The notes beneath the pieces are model-generated. The model saw only the letters and a program-made list of their open reading frames with translations, had not been told where the DNA came from and made no database searches. Positions 1 to 9,387 of a DNA stretch of 64,000 nt are shown piece by piece. The stretch comes from Lobosporangium transversale (taxonomy: Eukaryota > Mortierellomycota > Mortierellomycetes > Mortierellales > Mortierellaceae): assembly GCF_002105155.1 (NCBI RefSeq), contig NW_019028987.1:853206-917205 (forward strand). The letters run 5' to 3'. A program made the position numbers and the translations under genes. Within the stretch, counting starts at the first letter, position 1. Every line of letters starts with the position of its first letter.

Positions 1-3000
1 AAAGACTGGATGCTGATGCATGTCAGGCGGTAGTTCCAGCTTGTAGGCATTTTCATTGACCTTCGAAATGATCTTGTAAGGGCCTATGTACTCAGGTTCC
101 AGTTTCTGCGACGGCCTATTTTTATGTCCCGCGACAGAGATGTTTTCCGAGCTTAAGAGCACCATGTCGCCCACAGCAAACGTAGCAGGCCTGCGAGTTT
201 TGTCCGCTTGGGCCTTTTGCCTATTCTGCGCTTCGATGATGGCATCCTGAGCTAGCGCCAAATTCATCGACTGGGTTCGAACAAAATCACTGACAGCCGG
301 AACATTGGTATCAGGTGGCTTTAAAAGAGATCCAGGGACTAGTGGATGGTGACCATAGTTCAGAAAGAATGGGGAGAAGCCTGTCGTAGGATTGACAGAG
401 TTGTTGTATGCGAACTCCATCATAGGCAGTAAAAGATCCCAGTCGTTTTGCTTGTACGATATGTAAGAGCGGAGCATTTCTTCTAATGTTCTGTTGGCGC
501 GCTCTGTTTGTCCGTCTGATTGTGGATGGAAGGCAGTAGACATGTTAAGTTTGGTGCCCATGAGCTTCATCAACGTTGTCCAGAACTTGCCGGTGAAACG
601 TGAATCTCTATCTGACACAATTGTCCGAGGCATGCCGTGCAGTCTAAAAACATTGTCGAAAAAGAGTCGTGCAACATCAGAGGCAGTGTCGGTAGTTCGG
701 CTAGCGCAGAAATGAACTTGCTTGGACAGTTTGTCCACAAAGACCGTAATCGCGTCAAAACCTCTGGCTGTCTTCGGAAGCTTGACAATGAAGTCCATTG
801 TTACAGTATCCCATCGTTGGCTTGGAATTGCCAAAGGTTGGAAAAGCCCTGCAGGAGGCTTTAGTGAAGGCTTGTTACGCTGGCATTGCTCACAGGAAGC
901 AATGTATTTTTTTATATCCCTCGCCATGCGTGGCCAAAAATATGTTCGTCGCATGCTACTGTACGTTTTATCGAATCCCAAGTGGCCTGATATAGGAGCG
1001 TCGTGAGCGTCATGCAAGAGTTGTGAACGGAGTCCGTCGTCCTTGGGTATGCAGAGGCGAGGGCCTTGTCCAGCGTTGATCCAGAGTAGACCATCCACCA
1101 CGAAGTAACGATCCGAGGTAGAGGCATCCTTATACTGATGCACGAGGGGACCTAGAATTGGATCGTGTAGGTAGCAACTGGCTAGTTGTTTTCGAATGCC
1201 AGGGTCTAGATTGATATCCAAGGAGTTCAAAGTAGTAGGTGTAGCCTCCAAGTCCTTGAGGTCCGGTCTTCGTGAAAGAGCATCAGGGACGACGTTATCT
1301 TTACCAGGTTTATACTTGAATACGAAATCATACTCTTGAAGCAACTCCATCCATCTTGCTTGTCTGCGAGTCAAGTTCGGCTGGCTAGGAAAATGTTGTA
1401 GAGTGGCATGGTCGGTATAAACGACAAAGTGAGAACCATCAAGGTAGTATCGCCATGTCTTCAGAGCATGCACCACAGCCAGCAGTTCTTGTTCGTGTGT
1501 AGGATAGTTGCGTTCCGCTGGGTTGAGCTTGCGTGAAGTAAAAGCTACTGGTCGTGATTCACCATTTTGGTCCGTCTGGAACAGGACAGCACCAATTGCA
1601 AAGCCTGAAGCGTCTGTTTCGACTGCTGTAGAGAGGGCAGGATCGAATATCCTAAGAACTGGTGCTGAGCTCACTGCTCTTTTCAAAGTCTCAAAGGCGT
1701 CTTGTTGAGATTTTCCCCAGTGGAATTCCTTATTGGAGCCTAACAATTGTGTGAGGGGAAGAGCAATATCAGCGTAATGAGAAATGTACTGATGGTAAAA
1801 ATTAGTCAAACCAAGGAATTGCATCACATGTCGTTGGGTTGTTGGTACTGGCCATTCCCTTATTGCCTTGACAAGTCCGCCATTCGTCTTGAGTCCATCC
1901 TTGGAGATGACATGGCCTAGGAACTCAGTCTCTTCCTGCATGAAGGAACACTTGGATAATTTACAATAAAGCCCAGCTTGACGCAAGAGGGAGAGTACTT
2001 GTCGGATGTGCTCTAAGTGATCTTTCTCGTTATCGGAGTAAATTAAAATATCATCGAGATACACAACAACACATTTATCAAGAAGTGGATCAAGTACGTT
2101 ACGCATCATAGTCGAGAACGCTGCTGGTGCATTTGTAAGACCGAAAGGTACGACGTTAAACTCGTAGTGGCCATAGCGAGTTCGGAACGCGGTCTTGTGT
2201 TTATCATCAGGATGGACACGCATTTGATGATAGCCCGAGAGTAGATCCAGCTTGGTAAAACATTTAGCTGTTCTGAATCTGTCGATCAATTCATCGATCC
2301 GTGGTAAGGGGTACCTGTTTTTCTTTGTGATCTTGTTCAGGCCCCGATAATCAACACACATTCGAAGCGAGCCATCCTTTTTCTTCACAAAGAGGACTGG
2401 AGCACCGTATGGTGAGGTGCTCGGTGAGATTAATCCTTTTTGTAAAAGATCAGTTAGCTGCTTCTTCAGTTCATCAAGCTCAGCGATCGACAATCTGATG
2501 ACAGGTCGGACAGGTGGGTCAGCATAAGGGTCAGTCTCTATACGCATGCTATCACCTCTGTCAGGGGGAAGGCCATCGGGAAGTGTTGTAGGAAAGACAT
2601 CAGGGAATTCGACTTGAACGATTTGCTTGATAGAGTCCGGTAGTTCAGAACTACTGCTAGAGACAGGTACTGGAACTCGAACTTGGGCGAGGAATACCGA
2701 GGCATCAGGTTCCGAGGCAACGGTAAGGAAGTTAAGAGCAGATATGACGGAAGATCGCTGTCTAGGCTTCCTGTCGATGCCAGTGCAAGGCCACAAGACC
2801 GGGGTACCTTGGTATTCAAAATGCAGATCATTTGTTCGCCAATTGATGCGAGGGTTGATATCCGTCAGCCATGGTTTACCCAAAATTAGGTCGTATTTGG
2901 ATAGAGGATAAACAATGGCGTTGATTTTATCCTGATACGCGTTGCGGGCGAGGGTGAACGTGGCTGTGTGCTGAGCAATTGTCTCGGTACCGTTGGGAAG

Positions 3001-3474
3001 AATGACAGGAATGGGTCTACCCTCAATTAGCGGAACATGTGTGTTCTCGCAGAAAGAGGAACTTATGACATTGCCTTCGGCCCCTCCATCTACAAGAATG
3101 CGCGCAGGTCGACCATTCACTGCTCCAATGAAAGTAAGAAGTCGGCGAGAGTTTTTATGTTTGTCATAGGTAAGGCTGAAGGATTGAAGGCGAATTTCGT
3201 TACGACAATGGGAGTGGCGATTGGATGAACTAGGGGTAGATGAATGAGTGGAAGTGAGTGAAGTGGAAACAGTGAAAGGATCAGTGGAGGGGAAAATAGG
3301 GTCGGAGAGGGGATTGTTTTTTAGCAATGAGGAATGAGTAGGGGAATGGGGATCAGGATGAGGTGAATACTTAGCGAGTAGATGTAAGGAAGTAGATGCA
3401 GTGGGAGCAATAGAGTGATCAGAAAGGGGCATGGATGTTATATTTGTGCACAAAGGATTTTTATTTGTAGTCAT
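1..3474 (-). CDS. pol: Pol polyprotein of the minus-strand Ty3 element (partial)
   Basis: Open from an ATG at 3474 and further upstream into the gag overlap, continuing past base 1. Order: an aspartic protease near 3095 with core LVDGGAEGN (a DGG in place of the usual DSG/DTG); reverse transcriptase with YLDD encoded at 2061-2050; RNase H around 1650-1350; integrase with CEQCQRNK zinc-finger cysteines near 890, catalytic D in TMDFIVKLP, second D in VSDRDSRF, and E in TERANRTLEE. These residues are all present, so the enzyme set looks intact. Expression is inferred to be by -1 frameshifting from gag, because pol is in the -1 frame and stays open across the gag stop. Whether a chromodomain follows integrase cannot be seen here. 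Confidence 0.9.
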   Translation of the reverse strand, partial: MTTNKNPLCTNITSMPLSDHSIAPTASTSLHLLAKYSPHPDPHSPTHSSLLKNNPLSDPIFPSTDPFTVSTSLTSTHSSTPSSSNRHSHCRNEIRLQSFSLTYDKHKNSRRLLTFIGAVNGRPARILVDGGAEGNVISSSFCENTHVPLIEGRPIPVILPNGTETIAQHTATFTLARNAYQDKINAIVYPLSKYDLILGKPWLTDINPRINWRTNDLHFEYQGTPVLWPCTGIDRKPRQRSSVISALNFLTVASEPDASVFLAQVRVPVPVSSSSSELPDSIKQIVQVEFPDVFPTTLPDGLPPDRGDSMRIETDPYADPPVRPVIRLSIAELDELKKQLTDLLQKGLISPSTSPYGAPVLFVKKKDGSLRMCVDYRGLNKITKKNRYPLPRIDELIDRFRTAKCFTKLDLLSGYHQMRVHPDDKHKTAFRTRYGHYEFNVVPFGLTNAPAAFSTMMRNVLDPLLDKCVVVYLDDILIYSDNEKDHLEHIRQVLSLLRQAGLYCKLSKCSFMQEETEFLGHVISKDGLKTNGGLVKAIREWPVPTTQRHVMQFLGLTNFYHQYISHYADIALPLTQLLGSNKEFHWGKSQQDAFETLKRAVSSAPVLRIFDPALSTAVETDASGFAIGAVLFQTDQNGESRPVAFTSRKLNPAERNYPTHEQELLAVVHALKTWRYYLDGSHFVVYTDHATLQHFPSQPNLTRRQARWMELLQEYDFVFKYKPGKDNVVPDALSRRPDLKDLEATPTTLNSLDINLDPGIRKQLASCYLHDPILGPLVHQYKDASTSDRYFVVDGLLWINAGQGPRLCIPKDDGLRSQLLHDAHDAPISGHLGFDKTYSSMRRTYFWPRMARDIKKYIASCEQCQRNKPSLKPPAGLFQPLAIPSQRWDTVTMDFIVKLPKTARGFDAITVFVDKLSKQVHFCASRTTDTASDVARLFFDNVFRLHGMPRTIVSDRDSRFTGKFWTTLMKLMGTKLNMSTAFHPQSDGQTERANRTLEEMLRSYISYKQNDWDLLLPMMEFAYNNSVNPTTGFSPFFLNYGHHPLVPGSLLKPPDTNVPAVSDFVRTQSMNLALAQDAIIEAQNRQKAQADKTRRPATFAVGDMVLLSSENISVAGHKNRPSQKLEPEYIGPYKIISKVNENAYKLELPPDMHQHPVF

Positions 3475-3530
3475 CAACTGTAACTGACCATGCCCTCTAT
3501 TATCCAGGGCTTGAAGGCTGGGGCTAGAGG

Positions 3531-3573
3531 GGGCGAGGCAGGCCTGGTTTACTGCTCGCCCTCCTCTTTTCCC
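3531..3573 (-). promoter_or_regulatory. Predicted -1 ribosomal frameshift signal, gag to pol
   Basis: On the minus strand GGGAAAA (3573-3567) sits in gag phase as G GGA AAA, matching X XXY YYZ, a few codons before the gag stop. After a 5-nt spacer, GGGCGAGCAG (3561-3552) can pair with CTGCCTCGCCC (3541-3531), a stem of about 10 bp with one bulge. A -1 slip enters the pol frame, which has no stop from there to the ATG at 3474 and on into protease. This is visible geometry; function is inferred. Confidence 0.7.
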
Positions 3574-4520
3574 GACTCAGAAAGCGTATGGTCATTGTTT
3601 TCTATATTAAAGACAGAGGTGCGTTGGCATTGTTCGGCTCTATGACCTCGGTTCCGGCATCTGAAACAACGCCCCTCACGAACGCAACGTTCTCGTTCAG
3701 CTGCTGTGAGCTTGGGTAGCGAGCTTGGCTTGGAGTGGTTTCTGTTTGGTCGTTGCTGATGGAGAGAGGTGTACAGGTTGGCAACCAACATTCTCATGCT
3801 ATCGAGATCCATTGGTGTAGGGCCAGAATTATTCTCATGATGGGGTGATAAGGCGTTCGGGGTAGCGGATACAGGGGTGGCATCGATGGGATGTAGAATA
3901 CTGTGGACAATGGTCGCCTGCTCAATGGCATCGTCCAACGTCTCTGGCTGTCTAAGTCTTACCTGCTTGCTTGTTTCGGGCTCAAGGCCTAGCATGTATT
4001 TTTGCAAAGCAGAGTCTTTGTCGAGATTTGTAGCCAGACGTAGGTGGCTTCTAAACTTGCTCGTATATTCTGCCACACTCATCCTTCCCTGACGAAGTTT
4101 ATCCAACGCTCGGCGAGCTGCATTCGCAGAATCTGGAGGGGTGAACTGACGGAGGAATGCTTTACGGAAGTCAGCCCAAGGTGTATCGAGATTCAACCCG
4201 GAATCTCTCCACCATGCCTTGGCTTCGCCATTGAGACTGAGGACAGCGTATCGAACCCATTTGGATGGCGTGAGTGTGACAATAGTGTAATACTCCTCCA
4301 GGCTGTCGACAAAGTTTAAGGCTGCAACAGCGTTAATAGCTCCTTCGTAAGGCGTAGGCTTCTGTGGCTTTAGGACCGTGGCGAGGGTTCTGGCTAGGTC
4401 ATTCTCAGCGGCTTCGTTGGCTTTAGCAGTAGAGAGGGCCTGATTAAAAGCAGTAGCTATGGCTTCGCGAATGTTCAGAGGAAGATCGATGGACGAAAGG
4501 GCGTTATTCAAGTGTTCCAT
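3549..4520 (-). CDS. gag: Gag of the minus-strand Ty3 element
   Basis: 323 residues from an ATG at 4520. The central part (about residues 60-200) resembles a Ty3/gypsy capsid domain, with the typical stretch around WWRDSGLNLDTPWADFRKAF and later YMLGLEPETSKQVRL. Near the C-terminus is a single CCHC zinc knuckle, CFRCRNRGHRAEQC (CX2CX4HX4C), which binds RNA in this family. It ends SGKEEGEQ just after the predicted slippery site. Role: particle assembly and packaging of element RNA in the cytoplasm. The start is a normal ATG about 70 nt after the LTR. Confidence 0.88.
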   Translation of the reverse strand: MEHLNNALSSIDLPLNIREAIATAFNQALSTAKANEAAENDLARTLATVLKPQKPTPYEGAINAVAALNFVDSLEEYYTIVTLTPSKWVRYAVLSLNGEAKAWWRDSGLNLDTPWADFRKAFLRQFTPPDSANAARRALDKLRQGRMSVAEYTSKFRSHLRLATNLDKDSALQKYMLGLEPETSKQVRLRQPETLDDAIEQATIVHSILHPIDATPVSATPNALSPHHENNSGPTPMDLDSMRMLVANLYTSLHQQRPNRNHSKPSSLPKLTAAERERCVREGRCFRCRNRGHRAEQCQRTSVFNIENNDHTLSESGKEEGEQ

Positions 4521-4587
4521 GGCGAGGGGTGAAATTCAATGGTAATTGTAGTTCTCTGGGTGTAGTCGTGGTTTCCTTTGCTACCAA

Positions 4588-4782
4588 TGCAAAAGTCAAG
4601 GTAGTGTTCTAGGGGGATCTAAGGGTGCAATGAAGGTATCTTTATTCAGGGGGAACTATGCTACAGAACTAGATAGAAAAGTAGACCTATTTATACTAGT
4701 TAATATCCTGTTGCAAGGAATGCTCTAGAAATATGGGCGAAATACTATGTTGCACAAAATTATTATAGTGATTTCGCTTGCA
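4588..4782 (-). repeat. 5' LTR (195 bp) of the minus-strand Ty3 element
   Basis: Bounded by TGCAA...TTGCA. In element orientation it carries a TATA box, TATAAATAGG (4696-4687), and a polyadenylation signal AATAAA (4646-4641), in the order expected of U3-R. Directly inside it is a candidate tRNA primer binding site starting TGG (TGGTAGCAAAGGAAA, 4586-4572), one base after the LTR. The second LTR is outside the window, so the edges rest on the terminal inverted repeat and on the orphan-gene sequence resuming at 4783. Confidence 0.75.
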
Positions 4783-6679
4783 AAGGTGGTTTCCGCCCGG
4801 CCTCACTGCTTGGTGAGTGTCACGAACAGCAAGCAATGTCTAGCTCATGAATTGATGAATGACTTTTGTCTGATTCGAATCTGAAAAAGATCACGTGTGC
4901 TTGATTAATTTGTTCCGCTCATTTCCTTCACTCATTCCTCCATGCATAGTTTGCCTGTCAAGCCAAGTCGCGTCTCCTAGTTTTCTAGCTCCGTGAATAG
5001 CTCCAAGGATTCTAGAAGAGCTATAAACCAATAACCAAGGCTTATAGTGCCAAGGAACCTTGAAATAAGATTGCACCAGATATCTTCCTCGGATCCTGTG
5101 TATTAAGTTAACTCAACACTTGGAGTTCCGCATATGGTAAAAGTCCTTAGGAAATATTTGAGTAAGCTTTATTTAGAGTTCTTGAAGCGCGTCTCCGCTT
5201 CAGTCAAACAAGTATAAATATGATAGATTTGTAACATAGTAAACCTCAGTCTGCAATAAAACTATTCGTGAATCCATTCTAGTTCTCAGCTCATTATCAT
5301 TCTTGTTATTCATTCACTTACCTTTCCTTGCAAACCCTTTGTCAGTCCTTGACAGTGAGGACGGGAAAGTTATTGATGCGATTATACCGTCTCATCAGGT
5401 TGCTGGCCAAGCTAACGGCCCATGGCACACAGTGGCTAATCTACCAAGCCCCTCCAAGCGTAAGTGGGGAAGCGATTCGCCCTGTCAGAATTGTACGCCT
5501 CTTCCCGCCCTCGGACTAGAAGATATCTGGTCCAAAACACAATATCGGGTCCTGTGTGGCAGGTCGTTTGCGGAAATGACAAATGACACTCATCTCCTCG
5601 TCGATAAGGATTGGACGTTAAATCCTCAAATGATATTTGTGCTGGCGCGGCTATTTTCAGGCGCAATATTATTGAACACCAACAATGGTGAAGCTGTCAT
5701 AGTCAACACAGTAGAGGCCTATGCAAGAACCCTTTGGCTGGACGCACACCATGAGCCTCTCAAGACCTCGAAGGGAATTGCATTGGAGACCTCACTGCCA
5801 GGCGTCAAGGGCAAGGATCGATATAAAGGATTCCGGCCTATTACGATGAACAGTGGTGATGGTTGCCAGCTTGTGATCGGGGCTTCATTTGCAAACCTCC
5901 TTGTGACATCCTCTTTACGGCTTGATAATAAGAATGTAGGAAGTGCTTGTTCTGTAGGAGGGATAACAGCATCCTTTGTAATCAGCAGTGTGAAGGATTC
6001 CCAAGCAATTAGGATCTATCTGGATGAAGAAAGCATTGAAGCAGCCAGGGCCCTAGCACTGAACACCGACAGTTGGGGTGTGCAAGAGAGTGCCATCGTG
6101 TACCAGCTTCGTCAACTAAGGACCAAGTTTCACGAGGCGTCCACGTTTATGTTCTGCAGAGCATCAGGTCCTCTTACAAACCTGCACCCATTCATGCCAT
6201 ATACTGTCTTCACCATATTTGACAAGATGGTTGGCTCGAGTGGGTGCGCTTATGCAGGAGCCGCCTTGTTTCGCTTCCTTGGCGACGCAATGCTTTTCTA
6301 CAGGGCTAAACGTTCGCCTACTTTAGTCCTTCCGCGTAATGTTACTGAGCGGTACCGAGGCTACTGCAAAGAGGAAAGTGAGATGATTTCGCACTTTGAC
6401 GCCATCCTTGAGCTCTTTACGCCTGGATTGGATTCGGTGCCAATTTTGGGAAATATGAACTTGAATAAGCCTTTGGAGAAAATCGCGAAATTGCTTATGC
6501 CCTCGATTACAATTGCCAACCAGAAGGTAGCTTGCTTTATCAGCCAGCAGGCATTTGGACCAAATACGAGTGACGAGAAGGATGCGCATGTACAGTTTGA
6601 AAGGTCTACCAAGCTCATCAGATCCAGTGATCCTGCCAAGCGCCAAAATCCCAAGGATGAGGATTGTCTCAAACAATAG
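4783..6679 (+). pseudogene. Orphan-family gene split by two retrotransposon insertions (copy A)
   Basis: Coding sequence appears in two pieces: 4783-4817 (GGF RPASLLGE) and 5355-6679 (DGKVIDAIIPSHQVAGQ onward, about 440 codons without a stop). The two join in frame if the solo LTR and one copy of its GTGAG duplication are ignored. The N-terminal part is lost beyond the Ty3 element on the left. It matches copy B on the minus strand at 37900-38838 (shared SSHQVAGQ/PSHQVAGQ, ANLPGPTKRKW-like and CQNCTPLP motifs). Its C-terminal half shows weaker similarity to copy C at 39988-40939. I do not recognise a function. The first in-frame ATG after the LTR is at 5576, so a shortened protein driven by the LTR is conceivable. 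Confidence 0.75.
4818..5354 (+). repeat. Solo LTR with 5-bp target duplication GTGAG
   Basis: Starts TGTCACGAAC and ends CAGTCCTTGACA (inverted termini TGTCA/TGACA), flanked by GTGAG at 4813-4817 and 5355-5359. The U3-R part is almost identical to the LTRs at 9388 and 14851, but the last 80 bases or so (U5) differ strongly. TATAAATA (5213-5220) and AATAAA (about 5255) are kept. It points the same way as the orphan gene it interrupts, so it could act as a promoter for the downstream half. Confidence 0.92.
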
Positions 6680-7130
6680 CTCACCCACTGTCTCATTACA
6701 TGCATTCCACGGTTCCCATCGCGCCGCCATATACCTGCACGTCATTATACTGACGTTTCTCATAACGTATTTTAATAAATTCTCTTTTAAAGATATCCAT
6801 GTACATCCTGTTCTTTGCCCCCACTTCTTTTGAGTTGCGTATTCCTTCTACTAACGTTTGAACAATGCACATGCTCACCACGGTTAACCAGGGCTACACA
6901 TGCCTCCTCGGCAATTCATAATGCATCACATGATATGGCGATAGGATCATGGCATTGGGAGATGGTATGCGTGCACCCATGTGCACAAATGTATATCCAA
7001 ACGCGATCGATGCTGAGTAGTATAGCCTTTAACTATATATGCAGTATAAAGGTCCTGAGTGGAGCTAAACCCTTTGGATGGGAATTACTGGGACAAAGAC
7101 GACAGGATTGACATTGTGAAGGCTGCCCTG
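6680..7130. other. Intergenic, no gene seen
   Basis: AT-rich spacer after the copy A remnant. It contains short ORFs without recognisable motifs. I see no splice-linked coding sequence. Confidence 0.5.
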
Positions 7131-7138
7131 GGTACGAC

Positions 7139-7236
7139 CAGTGCTCCCATTCGAACTGAAATTTTGTCAATTGAAATTTATTTTTTTAATCTGAAACATC
7201 ATAATTGACAATATTTCAGTTCGAATGGGAGCACTG
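7139..7236. mobile_element. hAT-like MITE, 98 bp, with 8-bp target duplication
   Basis: Long terminal inverted repeats begin CAGTGCTCCCATTCGAACTG and close with the complement ending GGGAGCACTG. The 8-bp direct repeat GGTACGAC flanks it at 7131-7138 and 7237-7244. CAGTG termini plus an 8-bp duplication are the hAT signature. There is no coding capacity; almost the whole element can fold into a hairpin. Related termini occur at 7645-7747, 39965-39987 and 41508-41586. Confidence 0.85.
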
Positions 7237-7362
7237 GGTACGACCAAAAAACCATAGACTGCTTCCACGGAATAGCCAGTAAACACTTCCCGAGGGTCTC
7301 CTTAATAGGAAAGGTATGGACATACATGTACACTGACATGCAAACCTGAATGAATGTTGTAA

Positions 7363-7395
<33 letters not shown>

Positions 7396-7400
<5 letters not shown>

Positions 7401-7995
7401 AAATAAATTTTAGCAAGAACTTGTCTCATTACCATGGTTACCATGGATGTTGACTGCATGGTATCCTTTGATCTTGGTAGAAGGATTGCTAGCCTAGGAG
7501 GATATGGTCTATCCCCGTTATTATGGTATTGGTAAGAAAAGTATACCTAGTCATGTACTCAGTTCTGGAAGTGCAAGCCGAACAAAACAAACTATTGCTT
7601 TCTATCAGTCCTGTCCCGCCTATATAAAAGCTCATGCTCCATAGCAGTGCTCCTATTCGATGAAACTGTGTCAGTTATGAACGGATGATATTCAGATTAA
7701 AAAAATATATATCAATTGACAAAGTTTCATTTCGAATAGGAGTACTGTTATGGAGCATGAGCTTTTATATAGGCGGGCCAGGACTGATAGAAAGCAATAG
7801 TTTGTTTTGTTCGGCTTGCACTTCCAGAACTGAGTACATGACTAGGTATACTTTTCTTACCAATACCATAATAACGGGGATAGACCATATCCTCCTAGGC
7901 TAGCAGTCCTTCTACCAAGATCAAAGGATACCATGCAGCCAACATTCATGGTAATGAGGCGAGCTATCGTTAAGATTTATTTTTAAAAAAAAAAA
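7396..7995. repeat. About 600-bp palindrome centred on a MITE
   Basis: The left arm (to 7644) and right arm (from 7748) are inverted copies. The inner 190 bp or so differ at only a few positions, for example ATTGCTAGCC versus the complement of the right arm, ACTGCTAGCC. The outer 60 bp are more diverged with an indel. Each arm contains TATATAAAAG. The outer limits fall at T-rich and A-rich tracts near 7395 and 7995. No coding sequence is evident. Confidence 0.8.
7645..7747. mobile_element. hAT-like MITE at the centre of the palindrome
   Basis: Termini CAGTGCTCCTATTCGATGAA and, inverted, TTCGAATAGGAGTACTG. It belongs to the same terminal family as the 7139 copy but is diverged inside. The bases next to it (CTCCATAG and TTATGGAG) are inverted rather than direct repeats, so no normal target duplication is visible. 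Confidence 0.75.
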
Positions 7996-8663
7996 TCAGC
8001 AAAGACCACAATCCAGACAAGCCGAAGAACAATAAAGAAGCCTTGGGACCGAAATCAAGAGACATGGACAACATCGCACCTGAGGATTTACAAGGGCTGT
8101 ATAGAGTGCATTAATAAGGATACTGGAGCAGCATTAGGGCAAAGAAAAGTAAAAGGAAGAAGAAGAAGAAGAAAAAAAAAAAAAAAAAAAAAAAAACACA
8201 AAGAGTCATTCTTTTGGCAATGATGTAATGAACAATGACTCATTACATTCCAACCTGAGTCACAAATATCAAAGCAAAGAGGGTGCAAGGAGCCAGACAA
8301 AGAAGATTGAGAAGGCATGGTGACAAGGAAGAACGGTGGAAAGAATATTGAGAAGGATGAAAGAATGAAATGCAATCCATCAGCTGCCTTTTGAGCCTGT
8401 CAAGCAAGCTTTCTCCAGAGTTATTTTTGACAGAAAGCTTAATGGTGTAAAATTTGCAGTGCCGTCACAGTTTGCTTCGTGATGCTTTGTATAAAACAAT
8501 GGCTACAGGCAAGGAATGATGTGTTTTAGTCTCTTTTAAGAAAAGATAACTTTACCTGCATTATTTGAAGAAACAGGTGGGGATAACCAATACGGATGCC
8601 CGCCTTACCTCCATATCTCAAAGAAGGCGTACAGCAAGCTCTCTGATGACAAAGGGCGACATT
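7996..8663. other. Intergenic, no gene seen
   Basis: Contains an AAG-rich run followed by an A tract of about 25 nt near 8170-8197, then ordinary AT-rich sequence. The minus-strand short ORF here is mostly the complement of the A tract and is not credible as a gene. Confidence 0.5.
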
Positions 8664-8991
8664 TGTTGTATATTTCAATATACAAGATAATAACGGCCCA
8701 GCTATAAGATTAAGAAAAATACTAAAAACGCACTAGGAACACACTAGGGGAATTCCTAAAATTAATACGCTAAGAAAAGTATAATAATAATAACGCGTCA
8801 CTAGAGACGCGACAAAACACCGACATGGTTCCTGAATAATCCCATGTCGCTTCTAGATAGATATGTAGTTACTTGGTACGAGTCTCTCTACCAGAAAATG
8901 AATAAATACCCCATGGATGTGGTGTGTGGACCCACATCTTATTCTCACTTATCTTAGCTTCTGATAACTACTGTCTAAATATTTTTCAACA
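8664..8991. repeat. Possible solo LTR or old TIR element
   Basis: Begins TGTTG and ends CAACA. Further out, GGGCGACA (left) and TGTCGCCC (right) are also inverted. An AATAAATACC motif lies inside. No 5-bp direct repeat is seen at either choice of edge, so the element class is uncertain. Confidence 0.3.
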
Positions 8992-9387
8992 TTGATTGTC
9001 GCCCATAGTAATGAGCAGTAATAGTGTCGGTTGCAGGCGATATTTTCTATTTATTTTTTTCCAATACTCTCTGCGAACACATGCTTCACGTTAGAAAAAA
9101 CTTTAGAGAAAAGGTTCGCCATGGCTCGCAGAATAACATCAGCCTTTGAAGTCTTCTCGACATTCAAGCCATGATCCATAAAAAGTCACGGCTTTGTAAG
9201 TTCTTCGGAGGGCTCATCAATGCCCAATATCCTCAAAATGATCCAACTATACAAAGTGAACAACGTTGCTGGGGTTTTACCCAAGTGGCCGGATCCCTGA
9301 ATGTCATGTCAAGCCAAGAGCCGCACCATCAATCAGTGACTCGTCTTATCTCGTCATGGATATCAGAAGACCAACACTTTGGACGCC
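8992..9387. other. Left flank of the complete Ty3 element, no gene seen
   Basis: A short plus-strand ORF (9171 to the LTR edge, about 72 codons) has no recognisable motif and runs straight into the LTR. It could be the cut end of a gene, but nothing resembling a continuation is found to the right of the element at 15374. Confidence 0.3.

Larger units (their letters stand above)
1..4782 (-). mobile_element. Ty3/gypsy LTR retrotransposon, partial (3' end beyond window)
   Basis: Reading leftward from the 5' LTR at 4782, the order is LTR, primer binding site, gag, then pol with protease, reverse transcriptase, RNase H and integrase, which is the Ty3/gypsy order. The pol frame runs off the window edge, so the integrase C-terminus and 3' LTR are not seen. 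No stop or frameshift was found in gag or in the parts of pol translated by eye, so it may be young and coding-competent. The base right after the LTR begins AAGGT, and the sequence from there continues an orphan gene, so this element inserted into that gene. The matching target duplication would lie left of the window. Confidence 0.9.

Noticed and set aside
7199-7459. ORFs rich in Lys or Phe over A/T tracts
   Set aside because: They are translations of homopolymers and simple repeats; the same applies to those near 8170, 26580, 29000 and 47900.
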